A stretch of 64,000 nucleotides of DNA, taken from contig NZ_JBMNUS010000013.1 in NCBI RefSeq assembly GCF_050946405.1, positions 62,001 through 126,000 of the forward strand. The letters run 5' to 3'. This stretch comes from Pseudochelatococcus sp050946405 (GTDB lineage Bacteria > Pseudomonadota > Alphaproteobacteria > Rhizobiales > Beijerinckiaceae). Within the stretch, counting starts at the first letter, position 1. Each line of letters starts with the position of its first letter. The notes beneath the pieces were generated by a model. The model had not been told where the DNA came from. It made no database searches and saw nothing but the letters and a program-made list of their open reading frames with translations. This document shows, in pieces, positions 17,499 through 26,008 of this stretch. Made by a program: the position numbers and the translations under genes.

Positions 17499-19183
17499 TG
17501 GCCGATCATCTCATTCTGGGCGGCGGGTCTGCGGGCTGCGTGCTGGCGGCGCGGCTTTCGGAGGATGCGCGGCGCGCCGTGATTCTGGTGGAGGCGGGCC
17601 GCAACATCGCCGCGGACGACGTTCCCGACGATATCCGCAGCCGCTATCCGGGCCGGGCCTATCTCGACACCTCCAACATATGGCAGGCGCTGCGGGCGCT
17701 GATGGGCGAGGCCATGCCGCGCCCGTCGCGGCGCTACGAGCAGGCGCGGCTGCTGGGCGGCGGCTCCGCCATCAACGCGCTGATGGCGAACCGGGGTGCG
17801 CCGGCGGATTACGACGAATGGGAGGCGCTCGGCGCCGCCGGCTGGAACTGGGACGCCTGCCTGCCCTTCTTCCTCGGCATCGAGGCCGACCGCGATTTCG
17901 ACGGCCCGCTGCATGGCGCGAACGGCCCGCTCTCCATCCGCCGCATCGGCGACGACAGGATATCGCCATTCGTGGATGCGGTGCTGAAAACGCTCGACGC
18001 GCGCGGCCATCCGCAGCGTGCCGACCAGAACGGCGTCTGGCAGGACGGTGCGTTTCGCGGCGCCGTCGCCGTGAGCGACGCGGGCGAGCGGCTGCCCACG
18101 TCCATCGCCTATCTCACGCCGGAGGTCCGGCGCCGGCCCAATCTCACGCTGCTCACCGGCCATCAGGCCGCCCGCATTCTCTTCGACGGCCGGCGGGCCG
18201 TGGGGGCGGAGATCGTCGGCCCGGACGGCGGTTCGCGCACGATCCGCGCGCGCGAGGTCATCGTCGCGGCGGGCGCGATCCATACGCCGGCGCTGTTGCT
18301 GCGCTCGGGCGTCGGCCAGCCGGAGGCGCTGCGCGATATCGGCGTTCCGGTCGTGGCGTCCGCCGCGGGCGTGGGGCGCAACCTGATGGAGCATCCCTCC
18401 ATCGCCGTCGCCGCCTATCTGCCGCCGGCGATGCGCGCGCCCGACCCGCGCGAGCACCATGAACAGGGCGTGTGGCGCTACTCCTCCGGCCTGCCGGAGA
18501 CGCCGGCGGGCGACATGCACGCCGCCATCCTGTCGCGTTCCGGCTGGCATTCGGTGGGCGGGCGCATCGGCAGCCTGTTCTTCTGGGTCAACAAGTCGTA
18601 CTCGCGCGGCTTTCTGAAGCTCGCGGACGCCGATCCCCGCGCCGAGCCCTTCGTCGATTTCCGCATGCTGTCCGACGCGCGCGATCTGGAGCGGCTGAAG
18701 ACGGCGCTCCGGCTGGGCGCGGAAGTGCTCGCCGATCCGCGCCTTGCCGGCGGCATCGGCCCGGTCTTCCCGTCGAGCTATACGCCGCGCGTGGCGAAGA
18801 TCGCGCTTCCCGGCCGCTGGAACGCCTTCCAGCGCGGCCTTCTCGCGGCGATGCTCGACGGGGCGGGGCCTCTGCGCGGCGCGCTCATCCATGCGCTCGT
18901 GACCCTCGGGACGACGATGGACGGCCTGCTGCGGGACGACGGGGCGCTGACGGATTTCGTGCGCCGCAACGTCGGCGGCACCTGGCACGCCTCCGGCACC
19001 TGCCGCATGGGCGCGGATGGCGATCCCGAAGCCGTCACCACGCCGCGGGGCAAGGTGCGGGGCGTCGAGGGCCTGCGCATCGCGGACGCCTCGCTCATGC
19101 CGTCGATTCCCCGTGCAAACACCAACATTCCGACGATCATGATCGCGGAACGCATTGCCGATTTCGTCCGCAAGGGGTTTTAA
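17495..19183 (+). CDS. GMC family FAD oxidoreductase (choline dehydrogenase-like)
   Basis: A 562-residue GMC flavoenzyme oxidising an alcohol to an aldehyde. The FAD motif is HLILGGGSAGCVLAARLSE at the N terminus. The GMC signature region is RLLGGGSAINALMANRGAP. The C-terminal active site has GTWHASGTCRMG (catalytic His) and ANTNIPTIMIAERIAD. The first ATG overlaps the permease stop (ATGA), so it is translationally coupled; a second ATG follows at 17498. With the adjacent aldehyde dehydrogenases it could make a two-step alcohol-to-acid route. The alcohol is unknown. Confidence 0.92.
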   Translation: MMADHLILGGGSAGCVLAARLSEDARRAVILVEAGRNIAADDVPDDIRSRYPGRAYLDTSNIWQALRALMGEAMPRPSRRYEQARLLGGGSAINALMANRGAPADYDEWEALGAAGWNWDACLPFFLGIEADRDFDGPLHGANGPLSIRRIGDDRISPFVDAVLKTLDARGHPQRADQNGVWQDGAFRGAVAVSDAGERLPTSIAYLTPEVRRRPNLTLLTGHQAARILFDGRRAVGAEIVGPDGGSRTIRAREVIVAAGAIHTPALLLRSGVGQPEALRDIGVPVVASAAGVGRNLMEHPSIAVAAYLPPAMRAPDPREHHEQGVWRYSSGLPETPAGDMHAAILSRSGWHSVGGRIGSLFFWVNKSYSRGFLKLADADPRAEPFVDFRMLSDARDLERLKTALRLGAEVLADPRLAGGIGPVFPSSYTPRVAKIALPGRWNAFQRGLLAAMLDGAGPLRGALIHALVTLGTTMDGLLRDDGALTDFVRRNVGGTWHASGTCRMGADGDPEAVTTPRGKVRGVEGLRIADASLMPSIPRANTNIPTIMIAERIADFVRKGF

Positions 19184-19216
19184 AAGGGTGTCATTCATCC
19201 ACGGGGAGCAGACGAC

Positions 19217-20644
19217 ATGAAGAACGCACATCACTTCTACATCGACGGCGCCTGGGTTGCCCCTCTGGGCGGGAGCGCGCTCGACGTCATCGATCCGGCC
19301 ACGGAGCAGCCGTTCGCCTCGATCGCGCTCGGCACGGCGGCCGACGCCCGGCGTGCCGTCGCCGCCGCCCGCAAGGCGTTCCCAGCCTTCTCACAAAGCC
19401 CGCGCGCCGACAGGCTGGCGCTGCTCGAGCGCATCGCGGAAATCCTCAAGCGGCGCAACGACGAGATCGGCGACATCATCTCGCGCGAGATGGGCGCTCC
19501 CCGGCAAATGGCGCGCGAGGAACAGGCGGGCAGCGGACGCTACCATTTCAGGGAAACGATCCGCGCCTTCCGCGATTTCTCCTTCGAATACATGCAGGGT
19601 TCCACGCGCATCGTGCATGAGGCGGCCGGCGTCGTGGCCATGATCACGCCGTGGAACTGGCCGCTCAACCAGATCGCCTGCAAGGTCGCGCCGGCGCTCG
19701 CCACCGGCTGCACGATGGTGCTGAAACCTTCCGAGATCGCACCCCTCAACGCCGTGATCTTCGCGGAAGTGCTGGAAGAGGCGGGCGTGCCGCCGGGCGT
19801 GTTCAATCTCGTGCACGGCGACGGGCCGACCGTGGGCGCGGCGCTGTCGAGCGATCCCGACGTCGACATGGTGTCGTTCACCGGTTCCACCCGCGCCGGC
19901 ATCGCCGTGGCGCACGCGGCGGCGCCCACGGTGAAGCGGGTGCATCAGGAACTGGGCGGCAAGTCGCCCAACATCGTCCTGCGAAGCGCGCCGTTCGAGG
20001 AGGCCGTGCGCGCGGGCGTTCTCAAGTGCTTCGACAATTCCGGCCAGTCGTGCAACGCGCCGACGCGCATGCTGGTGCCGCAGGAGCGCATGGACGACGC
20101 CGTCCGCATCGCCGCCGCCGCGGCGGACGCCCTGCGTGTCGGCCCGCCCGACGCGGCCGACACCGACCTCGGCCCGGTCGTCAGCCGCGCCCAGTTCGAC
20201 CGCATCCAGGCGCTGATCGCCAGGGGCATCGAGGAAGGCGCGGAACTGGCCGCCGGCGGTCCCGGCCGGCCGGTGCACCTCAATGCGGGCTACTACGTCC
20301 GCCCGACGGTGTTCGGGCGCGTCACCAATGACATGACCATCGCGCGGGAGGAGATTTTCGGGCCGGTCCTCTCCATCATCGGCTACGGCGCCACGGAGGA
20401 GGCGGTGGCCATCGCCAACGATACGCCCTACGGTCTTGCCGCCTATGTGCAGGGCGCGCAGGAAGAGGCGCGCTCGCTTGCCCCGCTGCTGCGCGCCGGC
20501 GTGGTGCGGCTGAATGCCTCCGCCTGGGACGGCGCGGCGCCGTTCGGCGGCTACAAGCAATCCGGCAACGGGCGCGAATACGGCCGGTTCGGCCTGCACG
20601 AGTTCAGCGAGATCAAGGCCGTCGTCGGCTTCGACGAGGCGTGA
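19217..20644 (+). CDS. NAD(P)+-dependent aldehyde dehydrogenase
   Basis: A 475-residue ALDH-superfamily enzyme. The proton-accepting Glu is in QELGGKSPNIV and the catalytic Cys in NSGQSCNAPTRM. The coenzyme-binding blocks MITPWNWPLNQI and SFTGSTRAGIAV are intact. It is a full-length cytosolic enzyme, first of two ALDH genes in tandem. It differs clearly from its neighbour (20683-22140), so the two probably act on different aldehydes or steps. Confidence 0.95.
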   Translation: MKNAHHFYIDGAWVAPLGGSALDVIDPATEQPFASIALGTAADARRAVAAARKAFPAFSQSPRADRLALLERIAEILKRRNDEIGDIISREMGAPRQMAREEQAGSGRYHFRETIRAFRDFSFEYMQGSTRIVHEAAGVVAMITPWNWPLNQIACKVAPALATGCTMVLKPSEIAPLNAVIFAEVLEEAGVPPGVFNLVHGDGPTVGAALSSDPDVDMVSFTGSTRAGIAVAHAAAPTVKRVHQELGGKSPNIVLRSAPFEEAVRAGVLKCFDNSGQSCNAPTRMLVPQERMDDAVRIAAAAADALRVGPPDAADTDLGPVVSRAQFDRIQALIARGIEEGAELAAGGPGRPVHLNAGYYVRPTVFGRVTNDMTIAREEIFGPVLSIIGYGATEEAVAIANDTPYGLAAYVQGAQEEARSLAPLLRAGVVRLNASAWDGAAPFGGYKQSGNGREYGRFGLHEFSEIKAVVGFDEA

Positions 20645-20682
20645 AAACGGCCGGCGACGGGCCATCATCAGGGGAAAGAACG

Positions 20683-22140
20683 ATGCTTGAGCTTCAGGAT
20701 GCTTCGCTTCTCGTGTCCCGCTGCCTGATCGGCGGCGAATGGATCGCGGGGGGCGGCGAGACGGTCGCGGTCGACGATCCGGCGACGGGCGGGATCGTCG
20801 GCCATGTGCCGGCCGCCGGGGAAGCGGAAACCGCGCAGGCGATAGCCGCCGCCGCCACGGCGCTGAAGGAATGGCGCAAGCGCCCCGCCGCCGAGCGGGC
20901 GGCGCTGCTGGAACGCTGGCACGAACTCGTCCTCGCCAATGTCGAGGATCTCGCGCGCATCATGACGGCGGAGCAGGGCAAGCCGTTGCCGGAAGCGCGG
21001 GACGAGATCCGCTATGGCGCGTCCTTCATCAAGTGGTTCGCCGAGGAGGCGCGCCGCATCCACGGCGGCACGGTGCCCGCGCCCGCGAGCGACCGGCGCA
21101 TCCTGACGCTGAAGGAGCCGGTCGGCGTCTGCGCCATCATCACGCCGTGGAATTTTCCCAACGCCATGATCACCCGCAAGGTGGCGCCGGCGCTGGCGGC
21201 GGGCTGCACGGTGATCGTCAAGCCGTCCGAGTTCACGCCCTATTCGGCGCTGGCGCTCGGCGTGCTGGCGGAGCGCGCGGGCATTCCCGGCGGCGTGATC
21301 AACATTCTCACCGGGCTGCCGCAGGCCATCGGCAAGACCCTGCTGGACAGCGACATCGTGCGCAAGGTGTCGTTCACCGGCTCCACGCGCGTGGGCTCGC
21401 TGCTGATGGCCGGCAGCGCGCCGACGGTCAAGCGGCTGTCGCTGGAACTGGGCGGCAACGCGCCCTTCATCGTCTTCGACGACGCCGATCTCGATGCCGC
21501 CGTCGAGGGCGCGCTGGCGTCGAAGTTCCGCAACGGCGGGCAGACCTGCGTCTGCGCCAACCGCCTGCTGGTGCACGAGCGCATCTACGACGCTTTCGCC
21601 GACAGGCTGGCGCAGCGGGTGAACGCGCTGAAGGTGGGGCCGGGCTTCGCCGAGGGCACGCAGATCGGCCCCATGATCAACGACGCCGCCGTGGAGAAGA
21701 TCAACGACCACGTGGCGGACGCGCTGGCGCGGGGCGCCCGCAACCTGACGCCGCGGACCGATCTGCCGCAGGGGCGCCGCTACGTCGCGCCCGTGGTGCT
21801 CGCCGATGCGGCCGCCGGCATGCGCCTCGCGGATGAGGAAACCTTCGGCCCCGTGGCGCCGCTGTTCAGGTTCCGCACCGACGACGAGGCGATCGCCTTC
21901 GCCAACGGCACGCCCTTCGGCCTTGCCGCCTACTTCTTCACGCAGAACCTCAAGCGCGCCTTCACGGTGGGCGAGGCGCTGGAATTCGGCATGGTGGGGC
22001 TCAACACGGGCAGCATTTCCATGGCGGTCGCGCCGTTCGGCGGCGTGAAGCAATCGGGGCTCGGCCGGGAAGGCGGGCGCGAGGGCATCGAGGAATATCT
22101 TGAGACGAAGGCGTTCCACATCGGCGGCCTGAACGGCTGA
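20683..22140 (+). CDS. gabD: Aldehyde dehydrogenase, succinate-semialdehyde dehydrogenase (GabD) type
   Basis: A 485-residue ALDH most like NAD(P)+ succinate-semialdehyde dehydrogenases. Glu in LELGGNAPFIV and catalytic Cys in NGGQTCVCANRLL, with the second Cys two residues on that is typical of GabD enzymes. ITPWNFPNAMITRK and SFTGSTRVGSLLM line the cofactor. ATG 20683 follows GGGGAAAG; the in-frame extension to 20641 has no ribosome-binding site. GabD identity is likely but not proven, and glutarate semialdehyde is an alternative. Confidence 0.88.
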   Translation: MLELQDASLLVSRCLIGGEWIAGGGETVAVDDPATGGIVGHVPAAGEAETAQAIAAAATALKEWRKRPAAERAALLERWHELVLANVEDLARIMTAEQGKPLPEARDEIRYGASFIKWFAEEARRIHGGTVPAPASDRRILTLKEPVGVCAIITPWNFPNAMITRKVAPALAAGCTVIVKPSEFTPYSALALGVLAERAGIPGGVINILTGLPQAIGKTLLDSDIVRKVSFTGSTRVGSLLMAGSAPTVKRLSLELGGNAPFIVFDDADLDAAVEGALASKFRNGGQTCVCANRLLVHERIYDAFADRLAQRVNALKVGPGFAEGTQIGPMINDAAVEKINDHVADALARGARNLTPRTDLPQGRRYVAPVVLADAAAGMRLADEETFGPVAPLFRFRTDDEAIAFANGTPFGLAAYFFTQNLKRAFTVGEALEFGMVGLNTGSISMAVAPFGGVKQSGLGREGGREGIEEYLETKAFHIGGLNG

Positions 22141-22158
22141 AGCCTCCACGGAGTTGAG

Positions 22159-23235
22159 ATGAGCGACAGAACTTATGACATCGCGGTGATTCCCGGCGAC
22201 GGCATCGGCAAGGAGGTGATGCCGGAGGGCGTGCGCGCGCTGGAAGCCGCCGCGCGCCGCTTCGGCTTCGGCATCAGGCAGACGTGGCACGATTTCGCCA
22301 GTTGCGATTACTACGCGAAGCACGGAAGCATGATGCCGGAGGACTGGAAGGAGCGCCTGGGCCGCCCGTCCGCGTTGTTCTTCGGCGCGGTGGGCTGGCC
22401 GGATACGGTGCCCGATCATGTATCGCTGTGGGGATCGCTGCTGCAATTCCGCCGCGAATACGATCAATACGTCAACCTGCGGCCGGTACGCCTGATGGAG
22501 GGCGTGCCTTGCCCGCTCGCCGGTCGCAAGCCGGGCGACATCGATTTCTGGGTGGTGCGCGAGAACACGGAAGGCGAGTATTCGTCCGTCGGCGGGCGCA
22601 TGTTCGCCGGCACGGAGCGCGAGATCGTGTTGCAGGAAACGGTGATGACGCGCCACGGCGTCGACCGCATCCTGCGCTTCGCCTTCGAGCTGGCCCGGAA
22701 GCGCCCGCGCCGGCAACTGACGTCGGCCACCAAATCGAACGGCATCGCCATCACCATGCCCTATTGGGACGAGCGGGTGGAGGCCATCGGCGCGGAATAT
22801 CCCGAAGTGGCGCACAACAAGTTCCACATCGATATCCTCACCGCCAACTTCGTTCTCAAGCCGCAGATCTTCGATGTCGTCGTCGGCTCCAACCTGTTCG
22901 GCGACATCCTGTCCGATCTCGGCCCGGCGTGCGCCGGCACCATCGGCATCGCGCCGTCCGGCAACATCAATCCCGAGGGCGATCATCCGTCGCTGTTCGA
23001 GCCCGTGCACGGCTCGGCGCCGGACATCGCCGGCCGGAACGTCGCCAACCCGATCGGACAGATATGGTCGGCGGCGATGATGCTCGACCATCTCGGCGAG
23101 GCGGAAGCCGCTGCGGCCATCGTGCAGGCCATCGAGGCGGTGCTGAAGGAGCCCGCCTTGCGCACCCGCGATCTCGGCGGCCGCGCCGATACCGTCACAT
23201 GCGGCAAGGCGATCGCCGACGCCATCGGCGGATAG
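22159..23235 (+). CDS. ttuC: Tartrate dehydrogenase / D-malate dehydrogenase (isopropylmalate DH family)
   Basis: A 358-residue beta-decarboxylating dehydrogenase of the IPMDH family, most like TtuC/DmlA, which act on tartrate and D-malate with NAD+ and a divalent metal. VIPGDGIGKEVMPEG is at the N terminus. The substrate loop is GSLLQFRREYDQYVNLRP. The metal-binding Asp residues lie in DILTANFVLKPQ and NLFGDILSDLGP, and the NAD adenosine region is EPVHGSAPDIAGRNVANP. Its TAG stop is part of an intergenic palindromic element. It could channel a 2-hydroxy dicarboxylate from the pathway into central metabolism. Confidence 0.9.
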   Translation: MSDRTYDIAVIPGDGIGKEVMPEGVRALEAAARRFGFGIRQTWHDFASCDYYAKHGSMMPEDWKERLGRPSALFFGAVGWPDTVPDHVSLWGSLLQFRREYDQYVNLRPVRLMEGVPCPLAGRKPGDIDFWVVRENTEGEYSSVGGRMFAGTEREIVLQETVMTRHGVDRILRFAFELARKRPRRQLTSATKSNGIAITMPYWDERVEAIGAEYPEVAHNKFHIDILTANFVLKPQIFDVVVGSNLFGDILSDLGPACAGTIGIAPSGNINPEGDHPSLFEPVHGSAPDIAGRNVANPIGQIWSAAMMLDHLGEAEAAAAIVQAIEAVLKEPALRTRDLGGRADTVTCGKAIADAIGG

Positions 23236-23283
23236 AGCATCGTGCGTTCAAGCCGATCGATCGGCTTGAACGCAAATTGCTCC
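23234..23283. repeat. Intergenic palindromic element with perfect 30-bp palindrome
   Basis: The segment 23244-23273 is a perfect palindrome (GCGTTCAAGCCGATC plus its complement), bounded by GAGCA (23235-23239) and TGCTC (23278-23282). It starts in the stop codon of the tartrate dehydrogenase gene and resembles the elements at 3504 and 25961. Confidence 0.7.
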
Positions 23284-23319
23284 GGTGTCGGTAAAATATA
23301 TTTCAAATCAGCAGGATGC

Positions 23320-23354
23320 GGGACTTCCGCGTTTCGGGAAAACGCGGAAGTCCC
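23320..23354. promoter_or_regulatory. Perfect 15-bp stem-loop in the leader of the cupin gene
   Basis: Arms GGGACTTCCGCGTTT (23320-23334) and its complement (23340-23354) with a 5-base loop, ending 18 bases before the cupin start. It could be an operator or an mRNA hairpin that limits translation or protects the message. Confidence 0.55.
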
Positions 23355-23372
23355 CTGAACGGGAGAAGCTGG

Positions 23373-23726
23373 ATGAGCAACCTGATCGTGTTCGACCTTG
23401 AGAACCTCGGCGCGCCCGAGGAGAGCGAGGCCGCGCCGGAGCGCCTTGTCGAAGGCCGGCCGACCTACAAGACGTGGGAGAAGGATGTCGTCGACGACGG
23501 GCGCATCCGTTCCGGCGTGTGGGAAGCGACGCCCGGCGCCACCCGCTCCGTGAAGGGCGAGACGTGGGAGTTCTGCACGATCCTCTCCGGCGTCGTCGAA
23601 CTGGCGGAAGAGGGCGGCGAGACCCGCCGCCTTGCGGCGGGCGACACGTTCATCATGCGGCCGGGTTTCGTCGGCGTGTGGCGCACCATCGAGACGGTGC
23701 GCAAGCTGTGGGTGATCGTTTCCTGA
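23373..23726 (+). CDS. Small cupin-domain protein
   Basis: A 117-residue single cupin. The fold is visible from IRSGVWEATPGATRS through WEFCTILSGVVELAEEGGE to AAGDTFIMRPGFVGVWRTIE. The usual metal-binding His residues are largely absent, as in the cupins that bind amines or act without metal (DUF861-like). GGGAGAAG precedes ATG 23373. It is the last gene before the intrinsic terminator at 23787-23816. Role unknown, perhaps sensing or binding a pathway intermediate. Confidence 0.8.
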   Translation: MSNLIVFDLENLGAPEESEAAPERLVEGRPTYKTWEKDVVDDGRIRSGVWEATPGATRSVKGETWEFCTILSGVVELAEEGGETRRLAAGDTFIMRPGFVGVWRTIETVRKLWVIVS

Positions 23727-23786
23727 TACCCGCACGGCCGGGTTTGCGACCGCGCCGGCCCTGCTCAAGCCCGCGCGCAGGTCATC

Positions 23787-23816
23787 GGGCCGGATCGCGT
23801 CGATCCGGCCCTTTTT
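23787..23816 (+). terminator. Intrinsic terminator of the catabolic operon
   Basis: Perfect 10-bp stem GGGCCGGATC / GATCCGGCCC with loop GCGTC, directly followed by five T residues. It lies between the convergent cupin (plus) and aminotransferase (minus) genes and closes the operon that begins near 11317. Confidence 0.85.
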
Positions 23817-23830
23817 CTTCGCCGCGTCGA

Positions 23831-25171
23831 TTACTGTGCGCGGTTGAGCGCATCGCCGAGGACGGACACGATCTCGCCGATCTGCTCGCGCTCCACGATC
23901 AGCGGCGGCGACAGCGCGATGATGTCGCCGGTGACGCGGATCAGCACGCCCCGGTTGAGGCAGTCGATGAACACGTCATACGCGCGCGCGCCGGCGGCGC
24001 CGGGGCGGGAGGAAAGCTCGATGCCCGCGACGAGGCCGAGGACGCGGATGTCGATGACGTTCGCGGCGCTCTTCAGGCTGAAGATCGCCTCCTGCCATTC
24101 TTCCGCGAGGCTCGCGCCGCGCGTCAGCAGGCCCTCGTCGGCGTAGATGTCGAGCGTCGCGATGCCGGCGGCGCAGGCGGCGGGGTGGCCCGAATAGGTG
24201 TAGCCGTGGAAAAGCTCGATGGCCGCCTCGGGGCCGGTCATCAGCGCGTCGTGCACCTTCCGCTGCACGAACACGGCGCCCATCGGAATGGTGCCGTTGG
24301 TCAGGCCCTTGGCGGTCGTCACGATATCCGGCGTGACGCCGAAGTAGTCCGTGGCGAAGGGCGTGCCGAGACGCCCGAAGCCGGTGATCACCTCGTCGAA
24401 GATGAGCAGGATGCCGTGGCGCGTCGCGATTTCGCGCAGGCGCTCCAGATACCCCTTCGGCGGCGGCAGCACGCCCGCCGACCCCGCGAGCGGCTCCACG
24501 ATGACGGCGGCGATGGTTTCCGCGCCGTGCAGCGCCACCAGCCGCTCGAGATCGTCGGCCAGTTCCGCGCCGTGCTCGGGCAGGCCCTTCGTGAAGGCGT
24601 TGCGGGCGGGGTCATGGGTGTGGCGCAGATGGTCGGCGCCCGGCAGCAGCGGAAACACGCGCCGGTTGTTGACCAGCCCGCCGACCGAAAGGCCGCCGAA
24701 GCCGACGCCGTGATACCCGCGCTCGCGGCCGATGACGCGCGTGCGCGTGCCCTGCCCGATGGCGCGCTGGTAGGCGATGGCGATCTTCAGCGCCGTGTCG
24801 ACCGATTCCGAGCCCGAATTGGTGAAGAAGATGCGGTCGAGCTGCGCGTCCGCGCCGCCCGGCGCGACGGCGGCGAGGCGCTCGGCGAACTCGAAGGCGA
24901 TCGGATGGCCCATCTGGAACGAGGGGGCGTAATCGAGCGTGGCGAGCTGGCGCTCCACCGCCGCCGTGATCTGCCGCCGCCCGTGACCGGCGTTGACGCA
25001 CCACAGGCCGGCCGTGCCGTCCAGCACGCGGCGGCCGTCGACCGTGGTGTAGTGCATGCCCTCCGCCGCGGCCAGCAGGCGCGGCGCCTTCTTGAATTGC
25101 CGATTGGCGGTGAAGGGCATCCAGTAGTTGTCGAGGGACGGCGTGTTCGGCCTGTCGGCGGCGGTCGTCAT
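23831..25171 (-). CDS. Class III omega-amino acid:pyruvate aminotransferase
   Basis: A 446-residue PLP-dependent class III aminotransferase, close to omega-amino acid (beta-alanine) pyruvate aminotransferases: DNYWMPFTANRQFKKAPRLL at the N terminus is characteristic. The PLP lysine is in TTAKGLTNG, the PLP-contacting Asp in LIFDEVITGFGR, and FFTNSGSESVDTALK is the phosphate loop. Start ATG 25171 has AGAGGAG upstream; the longer frame to 25894 crosses the divergent regulator gene. Divergent from the XRE-cupin regulator at 25409, which probably controls it. It would deaminate an omega-amine to a semialdehyde, linking with the GabD-type enzyme. Confidence 0.93.
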   Translation of the reverse strand: MTTAADRPNTPSLDNYWMPFTANRQFKKAPRLLAAAEGMHYTTVDGRRVLDGTAGLWCVNAGHGRRQITAAVERQLATLDYAPSFQMGHPIAFEFAERLAAVAPGGADAQLDRIFFTNSGSESVDTALKIAIAYQRAIGQGTRTRVIGRERGYHGVGFGGLSVGGLVNNRRVFPLLPGADHLRHTHDPARNAFTKGLPEHGAELADDLERLVALHGAETIAAVIVEPLAGSAGVLPPPKGYLERLREIATRHGILLIFDEVITGFGRLGTPFATDYFGVTPDIVTTAKGLTNGTIPMGAVFVQRKVHDALMTGPEAAIELFHGYTYSGHPAACAAGIATLDIYADEGLLTRGASLAEEWQEAIFSLKSAANVIDIRVLGLVAGIELSSRPGAAGARAYDVFIDCLNRGVLIRVTGDIIALSPPLIVEREQIGEIVSVLGDALNRAQ

Positions 25172-25297
25172 GATGAAAGCTCCTCTGGCGGTTTTTCCCG
25201 TGGCGGGTGCAGGCAGCGTAATCACGGTTATGATTTGCCAACAAGTCCTTTTCTGATGACTGATAACACGTTGAAATATATGGTGGTGCGCGTGGCC

Positions 25298-25395
25298 GTG
25301 TTTCGGTTTTCGAAACGGCTGCAACGCCGGAGGCTTTTCGGTCTGACGCGTTTTTCTCGCGCGGAGCGGCATCCGCTTCGCTTGGAAACGCTTTA
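25298..25395. repeat. Dispersed palindromic intergenic repeat, degenerate copy D
   Basis: Same order of blocks as copies A and B (TTTCG..GAAAC, then TGACGCGTTTTTC..GGAGCGG..CCGCTTCG..GGAAACGCTTTA) but more diverged. It lies immediately upstream of the ribosome-binding site of the XRE-cupin gene, so it may now form part of its promoter or leader. Confidence 0.65.
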
Positions 25396-25408
25396 TCGCG
25401 GGGAGGGA

Positions 25409-25960
25409 ATGTTGATCGACGATCTCGGCGGCCGGCTGCGCTACGTCCGCACGCTTCACAATCTGTCGCAGCGGGAACTCGCCAAGCGGGTCGGCGTCAC
25501 CAATTCCACCATCTCGCTGATCGAATCCAACACCAGCAACCCCTCGGTGGGCGCGCTGAAGCGCATTCTGGACGGCATCCCGATCAGCCTCGCGGACTTT
25601 TTCGGCCTTGAGCCGGCCGCGCCGAAGAAGGCGTTCTACCGCGAGGACGAGATGGTCGAGATCGGCAAGGGGCCGATATCCTACCGGCAGATCGGCGAGA
25701 ACCTCGTGGGCCGCGCCATGCAGATTCTCAGGGAGCGTTACCAGCCCGGCGCGGATACAGGGGTGATTCCGCTGGTTCACGACGGCGAGGAAGGCGGCGT
25801 CGTTCTCAGCGGGCGGCTGGAGGTGACGGTGGACGGCGAGCGGCGCATTCTCGGCCCCGGCGACGCCTATTACTTCGAAAGTCGCCGCCCGCACCGCTTC
25901 CGCTGTCTCGGTCCCGTGCCGTGCGAGGTCGTGAGCGCCTGCACGCCGCCTACATTCTAG
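25409..25960 (+). CDS. XRE family regulator with cupin domain (PuuR-like)
   Basis: A 183-residue regulator. HTH at residues ~8-65 (LGGRLRYVRTLHNLSQRELA, then STISLIESNTSNPSVGAL) and a C-terminal cupin at ~105-180 (HDGEEGGVVLSGRLEVTVDG, then SRRPHRFRCLG). The size and architecture match PuuR, the repressor of putrescine catabolism. GGGAGGG sits just before ATG 25409. Divergent from the omega-aminotransferase. Its TAG stop coincides with the start of another palindromic element. Confidence 0.92.
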   Translation: MLIDDLGGRLRYVRTLHNLSQRELAKRVGVTNSTISLIESNTSNPSVGALKRILDGIPISLADFFGLEPAAPKKAFYREDEMVEIGKGPISYRQIGENLVGRAMQILRERYQPGADTGVIPLVHDGEEGGVVLSGRLEVTVDGERRILGPGDAYYFESRRPHRFRCLGPVPCEVVSACTPPTF

Positions 25961-25995
25961 AGCGCGCTCCGTTCAAACGGAGAAGGAGTTTCCGG
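25961..25995. repeat. Palindromic element after the XRE-cupin gene
   Basis: AGAGCGCG then CTCCGTT / AACGGAG, similar to the 3504 and 23234 elements. It lies between the XRE-cupin stop (25958-25960) and the convergent Lrp gene end at 26009, and may serve as a bidirectional hairpin. Confidence 0.5.
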
Positions 25996-26008
25996 CGAGG
26001 CAGCCGGC

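Noticed and set aside
23474..25408. Long plus-strand frame leading into the XRE-cupin regulator
   Set aside because: It reads antisense through the aminotransferase gene; the regulator has its own ATG with GGGAGGG at 25409.
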